Source of the DNA: Ahrensia sp.
GTDB lineage: Bacteria > Pseudomonadota > Alphaproteobacteria > Rhizobiales > Rhizobiaceae
Assembly (NCBI GenBank): GCA_028817895.1
Contig: JAPPOQ010000028.1
Span: forward strand, 62,001 to 126,000
Direction of reading: 5' to 3'
DNA: 64,000 bases
Within the stretch, counting starts at the first letter, position 1. Each line of letters opens with the position of its first letter. Made by a program: the position numbers and the translations under genes. Below the pieces are notes generated by a model. The model made no database searches. It was not told the DNA's origin and worked only from the letters and a program-made list of their open reading frames with translations. Shown in pieces: positions 1 to 9,179 of this stretch.

Positions 1-411
1 GTGCCGAAGGGCAAACGCGTCGAAGACCCGGTCTCCACGCTCGATCTCGCAGCGACCTTCTGCGACTACGCGCACGCCACTGCCTTGCTCGACCAGCATG
101 GAGAGAGCCTGCGCCCACTCATCGAAACGAATGAGGCACACCGAGACATTGCGCGCAATGAATGGGAACTGCTTCCAACTCGTGCCGGCGTCGCCCTCAG
201 CCTGCGCACGGTGCGCAGCAAGACCCACAAACTGACTTACGATCTTCAAAGCGGTGCTGGTGAGATGTACGATCTCGTTGCTGACCCTCACGAGCTGACC
301 AACATCTTCGACCATCCCGCAGCCGCCGAGATACGCGAAACGCTCATGCAGGCAATCCATGCGCGACCCGATGATATGCGGCCGGTTCAGGAGCAAGTCG
401 GCATGGCGTGA
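1..411 (+). CDS. Sulfatase, C-terminal fragment (cut by window edge)
   Basis: This is the last 136 residues of an alkaline-phosphatase-superfamily sulfatase. The stretch VSTLDLAATFCDYA, followed by a small-residue/PL segment, is the usual 'sales pitch and theatre' near the C-terminal third of arylsulfatase and choline-sulfatase-like enzymes, and YDLVADPHELTNI is the typical C-terminal sulfatase signature. The catalytic formylglycine region (C/S-x-P-x-R) and metal ligands would lie upstream of the window, so activity and substrate cannot be judged. The GTG at base 1 is only the first in-frame codon and should not be taken as the start. The gene stops 134 bases before aqpS on the same strand. 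Confidence 0.8.
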   Translation: MPKGKRVEDPVSTLDLAATFCDYAHATALLDQHGESLRPLIETNEAHRDIARNEWELLPTRAGVALSLRTVRSKTHKLTYDLQSGAGEMYDLVADPHELTNIFDHPAAAEIRETLMQAIHARPDDMRPVQEQVGMA

Positions 412-545
412 CGCGAAGCACGGGTGGGCTTTCGGATTGCCAGTCGGGAAGCGTCGGCATCTACGCGTTCTGACACAAAACTGCAATATGGGCGTCGTTA
501 GTGCGGCATTGCCAACGATACTCTTGCCAACCACGTGACCGGACA

Positions 546-1211
546 ATGTCATCCAGCTTCTCACAGCGTCTTGCGGCAGAAGGGGTAGGGACAGCGTTTC
601 TGCTCGCCACGGTGGTAGGCTCAGGCATCATGGCGGAGGCGCTGGCCGGGGGAAACGTTGCTATCGCCCTGCTTGGCAACACAATTCCCACCGGCGCCAT
701 TCTGGTGGTTCTGATCACCATGTTGGGCCCGATTTCCGGCGCGCATTTCAACCCGGCGGTGACGCTTGTCTTCGCTCTGCGCCGCGAAATCGATGTGAAA
801 GCGTCGCTTGGTTATGTGGCTGTTCAGATCATCGGCGGGCTGCTGGGAGTGCTGACTGCACATCTGATGTTCGGTCTCGACATGATGCAGTTCTCGCAAA
901 AAATACGCAGCGGCGGGTCGCAATGGTTTGCCGAGGGCGTCGCGACGTTCGGGCTTGTCATGACCATATTGCTGACATTGAAAGCGCGCCAACACGCCGT
1001 CGCCATGGCTGTCGGCTTGTACATCACCGCCGCCTATTGGTTTACGGCGTCCACATCCTTTGCCAATCCGGCTGTCACCATTGCGCGCGGCTTTTCTGAT
1101 ACGTTTGCGGGCATCCGCCCGGTGGATGTCGCATCTTTCATTGCTGCGCAACTCGTAGCCGCCGTGATCGCGCTGTGGTTTTGCAATTGGCTCTTGTCGC
1201 GAAAGGACTGA
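546..1211 (+). CDS. aqpS: Aquaglyceroporin, MIP family, AqpS-like
   Basis: This 221-residue channel protein has the two hallmark NPA boxes of aquaporins at residues 69-71 (GAHFNPAVT) and 174-176 (SFANPAVT), and six hydrophobic segments in two homologous halves. Its stop overlaps the start of arsC by one base (TGATG). That pairing matches the rhizobial ars operon in which AqpS lets arsenite made by ArsC flow out of the cell in place of an ArsB/Acr3 pump. The ATG at 546 is chosen because the MIP domain begins directly after it; an in-frame ATG at 501 would add 15 non-conserved residues. No arsR is visible next to it. Assignment to AqpS rather than a general aquaporin rests mainly on context. 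Confidence 0.85.
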   Translation: MSSSFSQRLAAEGVGTAFLLATVVGSGIMAEALAGGNVAIALLGNTIPTGAILVVLITMLGPISGAHFNPAVTLVFALRREIDVKASLGYVAVQIIGGLLGVLTAHLMFGLDMMQFSQKIRSGGSQWFAEGVATFGLVMTILLTLKARQHAVAMAVGLYITAAYWFTASTSFANPAVTIARGFSDTFAGIRPVDVASFIAAQLVAAVIALWFCNWLLSRKD

Positions 1212-1564
1212 TGGCCATGACGATTGTCATTCATCACAACGAGGAATGCGGCACCTCGCGCAACGCGCTGGCGATGATCCGGGAAGCAGGCATTGAGCCC
1301 ATCATCATCGACTATCTCAAGACGGGCTGGACAGTCCCACAGTTGCAGGCCCTGTTTGCTGCAGCAGATCTGACCCCGCGCCAGGCACTGCGGGAGACAA
1401 AATCCCCGGCGAAGGACTTGGGTTTGCTGGCGGAGGGCATCGCCGATGATACCCTGTTGCAGGCCATGATTGAGCGCCCGGTTCTGGTCAATCGTCCGAT
1501 TGTTTGCTCTCCTAAAGGCGTGCGGCTTTGCCGACCTTCCGAAACCGTTCGCGAGCTGTTGTAG
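1211..1564 (+). CDS. arsC: Arsenate reductase, glutaredoxin-coupled ArsC
   Basis: A 117-residue member of the ArsC/Spx thioredoxin-fold family that reduces arsenate to arsenite with glutathione/glutaredoxin. The catalytic cysteine is Cys13 in HHNEECGTSRNAL, and the C-terminal RPVLVNRPIVCSPKGVRLCRP holds the conserved arginines of the substrate pocket. The length is slightly below the 130-140 residues of plasmid ArsC but normal for chromosomal rhizobial forms. It starts one base inside the aqpS stop codon, so the two are translationally coupled and probably cotranscribed: the enzyme makes arsenite and the channel releases it. A second ATG at 1217 is an alternative start. Its extra cysteines near the C-terminus are not known to be needed. 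Confidence 0.9.
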   Translation: MAMTIVIHHNEECGTSRNALAMIREAGIEPIIIDYLKTGWTVPQLQALFAAADLTPRQALRETKSPAKDLGLLAEGIADDTLLQAMIERPVLVNRPIVCSPKGVRLCRPSETVRELL

Positions 1565-1748
1565 CGCCGACTGCACATGAAGACAGGCAACCAATGCAAT
1601 CCGTGATGGCACGACAAGAAAACCGATGTTGAACGCCTTAGCCTGCATGGTCTAACGTCACGAAGCGCCGAGCCATTTTCGGATAGCCACATGTCAGGGA
1701 TTCTCTCCGGCCCTGCGGCGCACCTTTCCCCAATCGCGGCTCAGCCGT

Positions 1749-2807
1749 TCAATCGGTCCGGCGGCCATCCGAGCCAAAAAAGTGCAGGCGGGACTCGTCG
1801 AATCGCAATCCGATTTCGTGTCCCTTCAGGTCAGTGCCGCTGTCCGGCACGCGCACGGTGAGCACGCCAAGCGAGGAACAATTGACGTAGAGAAACGTAT
1901 CCGACCCCAGATACTCGGCCACTTCTACCGTTCCACGACAATGCGCGTCGTTACCCTTGGTCACCGTGATATGCTCCGGGCGCACACCAAGATGCTCGAC
2001 ATTTTGCGCGTCCGACTGAAGGTCATGCCTTCCCGCCTCCCGCCCCGCCAGCAGGAACTGACCATCTTGCACCGAGCAAGGCAGGACATTCATTTTCGGG
2101 CTGCCAATGAACTGCGCGACGAAGAGATTGACGGGATGCTCGTAAAGCTCCCGGGGTATGCCAACCTGCATGATCAGGCCGTCCTTGAGCACCACGATCT
2201 TGTCAGCCAGGGTCATGGCTTCGACCTGATCATGGGTGACATAGATCATGGTCGTCTTCAGCCGATCGTGAAGCTTCGCGATCTCGAAACGCATTTGAAC
2301 CCGCAATGCGGCGTCGAGGTTCGAGAGCGGCTCATCAAACAGGAAGCCCTTCGGCTCGCGCACAATGGCCCGCCCGATCGCAACACGTTGGCGCTGACCA
2401 CCGGATAGCGCCTTGGGCCGGCGATCCAGATAGCTGTCGAGTTCGAGAATATCGGCCGCTTCATTCACCTTGTGGTCGATTTCGGCCTTGCTTTCGCCAG
2501 CCGTCTTCAGACCGAACCCGACATTTTCCCGCACGCTCATATGCGGATAGAGGGCGTAGGACTGAAACACCATAGACAGTCCGCGTTCAGAAGGGACCTT
2601 GTCGGTGACATCCTCGCCGTCGAGCAGAATGCGCCCGCGGCTCGTGTCTTCCAGCCCAGCGATCATGCGCAGCAGGGTGGATTTTCCGCAGCCGGATGGC
2701 CCCACAAAGATGACGAATTCGCCATCATCGATCTGCAGATCAATGCCCTTGATGACCTGAACATCTCCAAACCACTTTTCGGCTGCTTCGAGCGTGATCG
2801 ACCCCAT
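1749..2807 (-). CDS. Sugar ABC transporter ATP-binding protein (UgpC/MsmK type)
   Basis: This 352-residue ATPase powers the carbohydrate importer encoded upstream on the same strand. It has Walker [10 protein letters not shown] (36-44), signature LSGGQ (134-138), Walker [11 protein letters not shown] (about 156-165) and switch His192 in VTHD. A C-terminal TOBE/OB region of about 110 residues is typical of the MalK/UgpC/MsmK branch. The ATG at 2807 is preceded by a clear AGGAG; longer frames upstream have no conserved sequence. It is the last gene of the lacI-SBP-permease-permease-glycosidase-ATPase operon and starts 10 bases after the glycosidase stop. The substrate is not revealed by the ATPase itself. 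Confidence 0.93.
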   Translation of the reverse strand: MGSITLEAAEKWFGDVQVIKGIDLQIDDGEFVIFVGPSGCGKSTLLRMIAGLEDTSRGRILLDGEDVTDKVPSERGLSMVFQSYALYPHMSVRENVGFGLKTAGESKAEIDHKVNEAADILELDSYLDRRPKALSGGQRQRVAIGRAIVREPKGFLFDEPLSNLDAALRVQMRFEIAKLHDRLKTTMIYVTHDQVEAMTLADKIVVLKDGLIMQVGIPRELYEHPVNLFVAQFIGSPKMNVLPCSVQDGQFLLAGREAGRHDLQSDAQNVEHLGVRPEHITVTKGNDAHCRGTVEVAEYLGSDTFLYVNCSSLGVLTVRVPDSGTDLKGHEIGLRFDESRLHFFGSDGRRTD

Positions 2808-2817
2808 CTGTCGTCTC

Positions 2818-4113
2818 CTACGCGGCTTCAGTCTTTGCACGCGGTGAAAGCCAGGCGAGCCACATTGCCGCTGTCCAGGAAAAATCCTTTCCGATGCAGC
2901 CCTCACCTGTGAGCGGGTCAAAGCACTCCCGGAAACCCGACTTTGTGATCAGCGCCGTGAGGTCGTCCCGGATGCGGTTTGCGAGATCGTGCTCGCCCTG
3001 CTCTGCCAAACCACGCGAAATGATGTGGTTCATTTGCGGCCAGACCGGTCCGCACCAATAGCGTTGCGGTTCGAACATCGCCGCATCGGGGTCCCAGCTG
3101 GGCAACATATAGGTGACCTTTGCCTGTATTCGGCGCATATGCTCCAGCGTCGCTGCACGCTGATCATCCGTGCCGGCATCCGCCCAAAAGCAAAGCGCAC
3201 TGGCGCTGCTGAAACCACAGGAAAACGCGCCACTTCGCACATCGCGCGCGCAAAATGCTTCCAGTTCGGGGTTCCAGAGCGTGTTCGTGGCGCCCTCGGC
3301 AGCGGCAATCCAGCCCTGGATTTCGCTTGCGCAATCCTCGCGCCCAAACCGTTTGGCAAGTGCCAGCAGATCCCGGTCTGCACGCAGCAAGATGAAATGA
3401 ATGCCAGGATCAGCCATCAGAAACGGACCTTCATTGGTGAGCCGCCTTTGGTCCCATCCAACGTCTCGTCCAAACTTTATCATCGTGACATATTTGTCGT
3501 ATTGCTCCTTGCTTGGCCTTTGCGAGGGATCGCTGTGGACAGTGTCGCGGCGCACATAGGCTTCGATATCCGAGTCCACTGCCATGCGCGAAAGCCCCGG
3601 TTCCCAATCCGGACAGTTGTCGCGACCCGTTTCCCAGGGATGAACGCTGGCGACGATGTCAAAACCGTCAGGTGTTCGGTCGCGATGATACCAGCGATGC
3701 CACTTCAGCATGGGTTCAAACAGGGCCTTGCCGCGGCTGTCATCACCTCCGCTTTCAATGAGCATCCGCACAATTGAAGCAAGAACCGGAGGTTGGGAGA
3801 TGCCGCCAGACGGGAACTTCCCGCCACCATTTTGCTGGTTGGGGGTGCACCAAACGGAAGGTCCGGGGAAATAGTCGGGGTCGTTTTGCCGAAACAGAAT
3901 GTGCGGCAGAAGACCATTGCACCACTGCCCGTCCAGCAAGAGTTCTAACTCGCGCCATGCCCTGTTGAGATCGAAGGTCGCAAATCCCAGCGCGACAAAG
4001 GCTGAATCCCAGTTCCATTGATAGGGATATAGCCGTGCGGTCGGCACGGTGTATCCACCGCGGTCATTGCTGCGCAGAATATCAATCGCCTGTTGGTCGA
4101 GATTGCTTGGCAT
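2818..4113 (-). CDS. MGH1/GH63-like glycoside hydrolase
   Basis: A 431-residue single-domain enzyme with the sequence landmarks of (alpha/alpha)6-barrel inverting glycosidases of the GH63/mannosylglycerate-hydrolase type: [11 protein letters not shown] (30-39), GLLPHI (67-72), [13 protein letters not shown] (158-170) and [11 protein letters not shown] in the C-terminal third. By family analogy Asp165 would be the general acid and a glutamate near the C-terminus (about Glu404, in TGEG) the base. There is no signal peptide, so it acts on a disaccharide or glycoside already imported by the ABC transporter. The size matches Thermus MgH rather than the larger GH37 trehalases or eukaryotic GH63. 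Glucosylglycerate, mannosylglycerate or a related small alpha-glycoside is a reasonable but unproven substrate. Confidence 0.8.
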   Translation of the reverse strand: MPSNLDQQAIDILRSNDRGGYTVPTARLYPYQWNWDSAFVALGFATFDLNRAWRELELLLDGQWCNGLLPHILFRQNDPDYFPGPSVWCTPNQQNGGGKFPSGGISQPPVLASIVRMLIESGGDDSRGKALFEPMLKWHRWYHRDRTPDGFDIVASVHPWETGRDNCPDWEPGLSRMAVDSDIEAYVRRDTVHSDPSQRPSKEQYDKYVTMIKFGRDVGWDQRRLTNEGPFLMADPGIHFILLRADRDLLALAKRFGREDCASEIQGWIAAAEGATNTLWNPELEAFCARDVRSGAFSCGFSSASALCFWADAGTDDQRAATLEHMRRIQAKVTYMLPSWDPDAAMFEPQRYWCGPVWPQMNHIISRGLAEQGEHDLANRIRDDLTALITKSGFRECFDPLTGEGCIGKDFSWTAAMWLAWLSPRAKTEAA

Positions 4114-4115
4114 TG

Positions 4116-5345
4116 CTATCCTTTCACACTGCCGGCAGTAAGCCCGGCGACCAGAAAGCGCTCAAACCAAAGGAAGATCGCAAGCACCGGAACAGTCGCG
4201 ATGACAGCACCAGCCATCAGATGCTGGCGCGGCACCTCTGAAGAATTGAGAGAAACGACGCCGCGCGACAAAGTGAACATGTCGAGATCGTCGAGGAACA
4301 TGAAGGCGAATAGGAATTCGTTCCAGGCGATCATGAACACATAGAGCGACACGGAGGCCAGCGCCGGCAGGGCGAGGGGCAATGTGATCTTGGCAATGAC
4401 GCCAAGTCGGGAGAGCCCGTCCATCAACCCGGCTTCCTCAAGTTCCGAAGGAAGGCCGCGAAAATAGCCTTGCAGCATATACAGCGCGACGGGAATGGTC
4501 GTCGCGGGATAAACGATCATGAGACCGGTGAGCGTGTTGCGCAGTCCGGCTTGAGAAAAGACGGCATAAAGCGGGATGACCAGCACAATAGCCGGAACCA
4601 TGTAGATGAGCAGGATCGAGCGGGACAAAAAGGTCTGTCCGGGAAAGCGCAAGCGCGCGACCGCATAGGCACCGGGAACGGCGAAAAGCAGCGTAATAAT
4701 GACAGTGGCCACCGACACTATGGCAGAGTTTAGCAAGAACGTTCCAAAGTGGTACTGCGTGAACAGCTCCACATAAGAGCGGAATAAGGATGCATAGCCC
4801 TGGGAGAGATCAATCGAGAAATCGAGCGGGTTGGCGAGCAGACTTTGCTGCGACTTCAAACTGGTCATCACCATCACATAGAAGGGTAACACGACCGCGA
4901 TGGTGAATATGACAAAGGCGAGGCCTTTCAGAACCCGGATGAGCAACGCTTCGAGGCGGTAACGATTGGCACCGCCGGGTTCATACCCGTCCAGACAAAG
5001 GCCAATCGACATCACGGTGAGGCCAGCCCAGATGAACAAGGCGGCGAGTTGATAGACAAGCTGCTCGTCAAAGGCGGCACCGAAGGGACGAAAAGCGCTC
5101 ACAACCAAAAGCCCCGTGGCTGACACTGCTGCTGCCAGAAAATAGGCACGCCGATCGCGCATCTGCGGTTTTGTGAGAACGGTCAGGCCACCCATTGCTA
5201 CACCTACCGCCGAGGCGATGGCTACAGGCGGAGCGGCGGCGAGCCCCGAGACCAGCATCAGCAGGACGCCAATGACCAGCATCCAGATGCCGCCCCAAAG
5301 CGCGCCAATCACCAACGCCGATACTGTGACCGAACCCAACTTCAT
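4116..5345 (-). CDS. Sugar ABC permease, MalG type, with extra N-terminal TM domain
   Basis: The C-terminal 280 residues are a standard MalG/UgpE-like inner-membrane permease with six TM segments and the EAA loop EEAGLMDGLSRLGVIAKITLP that docks on the ATPase. The first about 130 residues add roughly four more hydrophobic segments not found in ordinary MalG proteins (usual length 270-300; this one is 409). Its start overlaps the stop of the upstream permease (TGATG) and its stop lies two bases before the glycosidase start, so the three are translationally linked. The extra domain, together with the unusual partner permease, suggests a modified importer. Function as sugar permease is firm; the role of the extension is unknown. 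Confidence 0.88.
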   Translation of the reverse strand: MKLGSVTVSALVIGALWGGIWMLVIGVLLMLVSGLAAAPPVAIASAVGVAMGGLTVLTKPQMRDRRAYFLAAAVSATGLLVVSAFRPFGAAFDEQLVYQLAALFIWAGLTVMSIGLCLDGYEPGGANRYRLEALLIRVLKGLAFVIFTIAVVLPFYVMVMTSLKSQQSLLANPLDFSIDLSQGYASLFRSYVELFTQYHFGTFLLNSAIVSVATVIITLLFAVPGAYAVARLRFPGQTFLSRSILLIYMVPAIVLVIPLYAVFSQAGLRNTLTGLMIVYPATTIPVALYMLQGYFRGLPSELEEAGLMDGLSRLGVIAKITLPLALPALASVSLYVFMIAWNEFLFAFMFLDDLDMFTLSRGVVSLNSSEVPRQHLMAGAVIATVPVLAIFLWFERFLVAGLTAGSVKG

Positions 5346-6649
5346 CAGCCTTCGTCCTGTGGCGAAAACTTGAAAAAGATCAAGGCGAAGAACAGCAGAA
5401 CGAAGAAGACAACAACCGCGACAGCCGCACCGGCGCCGAGATTGGAAAGCGCGAAAGCCTGCTCGTAGACGTCAACCGTCAGAGTTCGTGTTCCCGCCGC
5501 ACCACCGGTCAGCAGGAAGATGTCGTCGAATTTGTTGAACGTCCAGATGAAGCGCAGCAGAAACAAAACCGCGAGAATGCCCATCAGTTGAGGCAGAGAC
5601 AGATACCAGAATTGCTGCAACGGCGTGGCGCCATCGATTTCAGCAGCTTCATACATATCGGTCGAGATCGATTGCATGCGTGCGAGGATAAACAGGAAGG
5701 ACAACGGAAAGTAGCGCCAGGCCTCGAAGGCGATCACAGTTGTCAGAGCCATGGGGAACTCGACGGTCAGCCCAAAGATCGGGAACGGAACCGCCCGCTG
5801 ACCCAGAAAGTTAATGGGACCATCCGTTGCACCCATGCGCTGCAACAGAGCATTCAACGTACCCCCCGGGCCTGCGTCCAACAGCAGAACCCAAGCAAAG
5901 GCAACGGCGATAACGGGTGCCACATAGGGAAACAAAAACAAGCCGCGCAGAAGGTTGCGACCCTTGAATGCCGTGTTGAGAATTTGCGCGGCGAAGAGCC
6001 CCAGAACCAAGGCTCCCAGCGTTCCAAAGATCGTGTAATAGAGCGAAACGCGCAGCACGCTCCAGAATTCCGACGATGAGAAGACCTTGCGGAAATTGTC
6101 CAGCGTGAAGTCAAAGGATGTCAGTATGTTCTTCGACGAATAGGTGAACTGCGCGGGCACATCGCGAGGGCGTTCGCCAGCATCCAGATAGGCCTGTTCA
6201 ACGGTAACGGGAATCTCCAGATTGAAGCGCCCACCCGGCTCAACATCACCGAAATCGCATTGGAGATCGCGACCGGTGAGCGCACATCGTTCGTCTGCCG
6301 GATCGAGCCGAAGCCCCGCCGGAACCGTGTCGCGCATGATCACATTACTGAGCGACTCCTTTTGCGAGGAGTTGCGCAACCTATATCGCAACGTAACTTC
6401 ATCGCCCGCAGCCCTCGGCCTTGGGCGCAACTGCTCATTGGCGAGCGGTGCGGCGGCCCTCAGATCGCCGAGTTGCACCGGCTTGAAGCTTATCCAGAAA
6501 TTGGCGAGCAGCGGACCAAGAACGATGCCGATCACAATCAGCAGCGTCGGCACCAACATGGTGTAGGCCAGCGACCGCTCCCTTCGGGCGAGGGCACCAA
6601 CCTTTGTGGGTGGTCGGCTCTGGCTGGCTGTGAGTGAACTCTGCGACAT
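5345..6649 (-). CDS. Sugar ABC permease, MalF type, with DUF11-like extracytoplasmic insert
   Basis: This 434-residue permease has one TM near residues 28-50, then a soluble stretch of about 130 residues, then the usual MalF core of five to six TM segments with an EAA loop (MYEAAEIDGATPLQQFWYLSLP). The soluble insert contains YRLRNSSQKESLSNVIMRDTVPAG and, later, CDFGDVEPGGRFNLEIPVTV split by a short loop, the look of a DUF11/Ig-like beta-sandwich repeat normally found in surface proteins. By topology it should face the periplasm, where MalF of E. coli carries its unrelated P2 domain that contacts the binding protein. The start at 6649 (MSQSS) is preferred over the ATG at 6679. It is the second structural gene of the operon. 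Confidence 0.85.
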   Translation of the reverse strand: MSQSSLTASQSRPPTKVGALARRERSLAYTMLVPTLLIVIGIVLGPLLANFWISFKPVQLGDLRAAAPLANEQLRPRPRAAGDEVTLRYRLRNSSQKESLSNVIMRDTVPAGLRLDPADERCALTGRDLQCDFGDVEPGGRFNLEIPVTVEQAYLDAGERPRDVPAQFTYSSKNILTSFDFTLDNFRKVFSSSEFWSVLRVSLYYTIFGTLGALVLGLFAAQILNTAFKGRNLLRGLFLFPYVAPVIAVAFAWVLLLDAGPGGTLNALLQRMGATDGPINFLGQRAVPFPIFGLTVEFPMALTTVIAFEAWRYFPLSFLFILARMQSISTDMYEAAEIDGATPLQQFWYLSLPQLMGILAVLFLLRFIWTFNKFDDIFLLTGGAAGTRTLTVDVYEQAFALSNLGAGAAVAVVVFFVLLFFALIFFKFSPQDEG

Positions 6650-6712
6650 GATACGGTCGGATCGGCGCGGCAACGGCACGCAAAAGCGCGCCGTTGCTCG
6701 TTTTGAGCTCGG

Positions 6713-8053
6713 TTAGAGAGCCTTGTGCTTTTCCACAATCGCATTGGCCGCATCATCGATGGATTGTTCGCCATCGATGAACTTGCGGATTTCCTGCGCC
6801 ATGATGCGAGCATTGACGATCTTGGACGCTGCCTCCAATTGGCCGTCGGCAACGCCCCAGCGGTCACCCACTGAAAGACCTGCAACGATGTCGTCGATCA
6901 CGCCTTTGGGGTAGATGTTGCCGAGCGGTTCCTTGCGGTCGACACCGACATCGAGGCCAGCCCACATTTCCTCGTAATCCGTCTGGCCTTCGGCAGACCC
7001 CTTGCGCACCGGGAACTTGCCTTCCGGCGCCATGCCCAACCACTCGCCATAACCTTCAGACAAGGCAAACTTCACAAACTCCTGCGCGACTTCCGTATTG
7101 GCGTCATTGGTAATTCCGAGATAGCGCACATCGGCATAGGCTGCTCCGGCCTCGTTTCCAGGTCCTGAAAAGACCGTCACAAAACCTGTGTTTTTTGCCA
7201 GTTCCTTGGATGTCGGGTCGTCATTGATCGTCACCGGCGCGCTGTCGCGCAGACCTCCCAACTCATCCAGCAGCGACGGGGACCAGATGATCATCGCCGC
7301 CTTGCCATCAAGATAAAGCTCACGCGATTGCTTCCAGAAGAGGTCACCTTCTGGCGATGCGTCGGCGATTGCCTTGTAGAAGCGCAGAACTTCCTTGAGT
7401 TTGCTCGTATCCTCATTGACCGACCCATCCGCATTGATCGGCGAATAGCCTGCCGCCAGCGAAATATGCTCGATCAACTGCATCATGTAGGTTTCGTCGA
7501 TCTTGGTGGCCGCCACGAAGCCATACATGTCCGGTGGGCTATGAAGCTTGGCGATGGCAGCTTCGATATCGGCAAATGTCTTGGGCGGATTAAGCCCCGC
7601 TTCCGCAAATTTGTCAGCACGGTAGACGACAAGCTGCGTCCAACCATCCGTCGGCACCGAAACGATCTCGCCATTTGACTTGGCCATGTTAACCGGACCG
7701 GAGGCGAAGGAGCCAACACCAAGATCCTCGACGACTTCAGTCGCGGCACCCGCATCTAGAATACCGGCGGTTGCGAAGGGCAGAAGGTGCTGGACGGTAT
7801 GGTTCAGAACATCAGGCAGATCGCCTGCCCCGAAGGCGGCGGTGGCGCGGGTTGCAATGTCCTTTTCCGTCACGGGAACGATTTTGACTTCATGTCCCGT
7901 CTTGGCCTTGAACGCCTCGGCAATGCGCTCCTGCGCGGCCATACGATCCGGCTGCTCCTCCATGGTCCACATGGTGATCGTGTCGGCCCATGCGGTTGAG
8001 AAGAGTGATGCGGACAGCATCAGCCCTGCGGTAAGCCTGGCGAGATTTTTCAT
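6713..8053 (-). CDS. Extracellular carbohydrate-binding protein, family 1 SBP
   Basis: A 446-residue periplasmic binding protein with a Sec signal peptide (MKNLARLTAGLMLSASLFST, cleavage after AWA near residue 23) and a mature chain in the cluster B/family 1 fold: TITMWTMEEQPDRMAAQERI at the N-terminus and the conserved GxAAMIIWSPSLL segment about residues 255-265. It delivers the sugar to the two permeases encoded downstream. Its ATG overlaps the lacI stop by four bases (ATGA), so the regulator gene is the first gene of the same operon, an unusual order since SBP usually leads. The ligand is not identified; the adjacent GH63-like hydrolase argues for a small glycoside. Confidence 0.93.
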   Translation of the reverse strand: MKNLARLTAGLMLSASLFSTAWADTITMWTMEEQPDRMAAQERIAEAFKAKTGHEVKIVPVTEKDIATRATAAFGAGDLPDVLNHTVQHLLPFATAGILDAGAATEVVEDLGVGSFASGPVNMAKSNGEIVSVPTDGWTQLVVYRADKFAEAGLNPPKTFADIEAAIAKLHSPPDMYGFVAATKIDETYMMQLIEHISLAAGYSPINADGSVNEDTSKLKEVLRFYKAIADASPEGDLFWKQSRELYLDGKAAMIIWSPSLLDELGGLRDSAPVTINDDPTSKELAKNTGFVTVFSGPGNEAGAAYADVRYLGITNDANTEVAQEFVKFALSEGYGEWLGMAPEGKFPVRKGSAEGQTDYEEMWAGLDVGVDRKEPLGNIYPKGVIDDIVAGLSVGDRWGVADGQLEAASKIVNARIMAQEIRKFIDGEQSIDDAANAIVEKHKAL

Positions 8054-9132
8054 GTCAGTTCCTCCACTGATTCAAAGTTGGTTGGGTTGTTTTGTGTTGC
8101 GCCATCCGTCCATACCGGGCCGTCGGACTTTCGCCGCAAAAGTTCTGCCATGCGCAACTGCTGGAAGTTGCGCGGGTCGCCGCCGTCGATAATGGCAAGC
8201 AGCATGTCGCCGAGTTCGCGCCCGGAATGCGACTGCGGTTGGGCCATCGTCGTCAGTGGTGGGTTGGTGTGCCGACCCAGGCGCAGTCCATCATAGCCGA
8301 TGACGGACACATGCTTGCCGGGCTGCATACCGCGTGACCGAACCGCGGCGAGCGCTCCCAAAGCCTGCGTATCGGTAACACACAAAAGTGCTGTCGGCGC
8401 GTTTTCCTGATCGAGGAGATCACCAGCAGCCCGCTCCCCACCATCATCGCTCAATTCGGTGATGCGAACGAGACCTTCGTCCGCCGGCAGCCCATTCATG
8501 CGCAGCGCCTGGCGATATCCATCGAGCCGCGACTGCGCGAAATTGTAATAGGTTGGCGCCCCCACGAAACCGATGCGCCGGTGGCCGAGCGACACAAGAT
8601 GGTCAACAGCGTCGACAAAAGCCTGTTTGGAGTCGACGTCGAACCAGGCATAACTGTCACTGTTGAGTGATCGGCCATGAACGATGAAGGGGAACCGGGC
8701 TTCTTGCAGCAGCTTTATGCGTGCGTCGTTCTTGTGGGGGCGAGACAGCACGACCCCGCTCACCCGCCCCGAAGTGACGAGTTTGCGGATCATGTCCGGC
8801 TCTTCTTCCGCCGGTACCGATTGCGTGACCAGAAGGTCCCATCCGCGTTTGGACAGGGCGTCGCCCAAGCCGGTCAACAATTGAGCCACAAAGGGCTCCG
8901 AGATCGAGCTGTGGCTCTGCGGCATGATATAGGCGACCGCTTCGGCAATGCCGGTCGCCAGCCTGCGAGCGAGCGGATTGGGCCTGTAGCCCAGTTCACG
9001 CGCCGCAATCTGCACCCGCTGGCGAGTTGCTTGGCTGATATCTGGATAATCGTTCAATGCCCGCGAAACCGTCCCTTCGCTCAGCGAAAGATGCGCCGCC
9101 AGTTTTTTCAAACTCATGCGTTTCGACGTCAT
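8050..9132 (-). CDS. LacI family transcriptional repressor
   Basis: About 360 residues: an N-terminal helix-turn-helix (LKKLAAHLSLSEGTVSRALN, hinge RPNPLARRL) followed by a periplasmic-binding-protein-like sugar sensor domain (for example HRRIGFVGAP, TALLCVTDTQALGAL, VSVIGYDG). It probably represses the sugar operon that it heads. Three in-frame ATGs exist at 9144, 9141 and 9132. The GGGAGG motif directly abuts the first, leaving 12 bases before the ATG at 9132, so 9132 is chosen with modest certainty. A perfect LacI-type palindrome lies at 9166-9179 just upstream, pointing to autoregulation of the whole six-gene unit. Confidence 0.9.
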   Translation of the reverse strand: MTSKRMSLKKLAAHLSLSEGTVSRALNDYPDISQATRQRVQIAARELGYRPNPLARRLATGIAEAVAYIMPQSHSSISEPFVAQLLTGLGDALSKRGWDLLVTQSVPAEEEPDMIRKLVTSGRVSGVVLSRPHKNDARIKLLQEARFPFIVHGRSLNSDSYAWFDVDSKQAFVDAVDHLVSLGHRRIGFVGAPTYYNFAQSRLDGYRQALRMNGLPADEGLVRITELSDDGGERAAGDLLDQENAPTALLCVTDTQALGALAAVRSRGMQPGKHVSVIGYDGLRLGRHTNPPLTTMAQPQSHSGRELGDMLLAIIDGGDPRNFQQLRMAELLRRKSDGPVWTDGATQNNPTNFESVEELT

Positions 9133-9165
9133 TGAAACCATCATCCTCCCGCGCAGAGCCTATTT

Positions 9166-9179
9166 CGAAAGCGCTTTCG
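9166..9179. promoter_or_regulatory. LacI-family operator, perfect 14-bp palindrome
   Basis: CGAAAGCGCTTTCG is a perfect inverted repeat with the central CG step common to LacI/GalR operators. It lies 33 bases upstream of the preferred start of the lacI-type gene, inside the only intergenic space of the sugar operon, so it is the natural site for autoregulation and control of all six genes. Confidence 0.75.
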
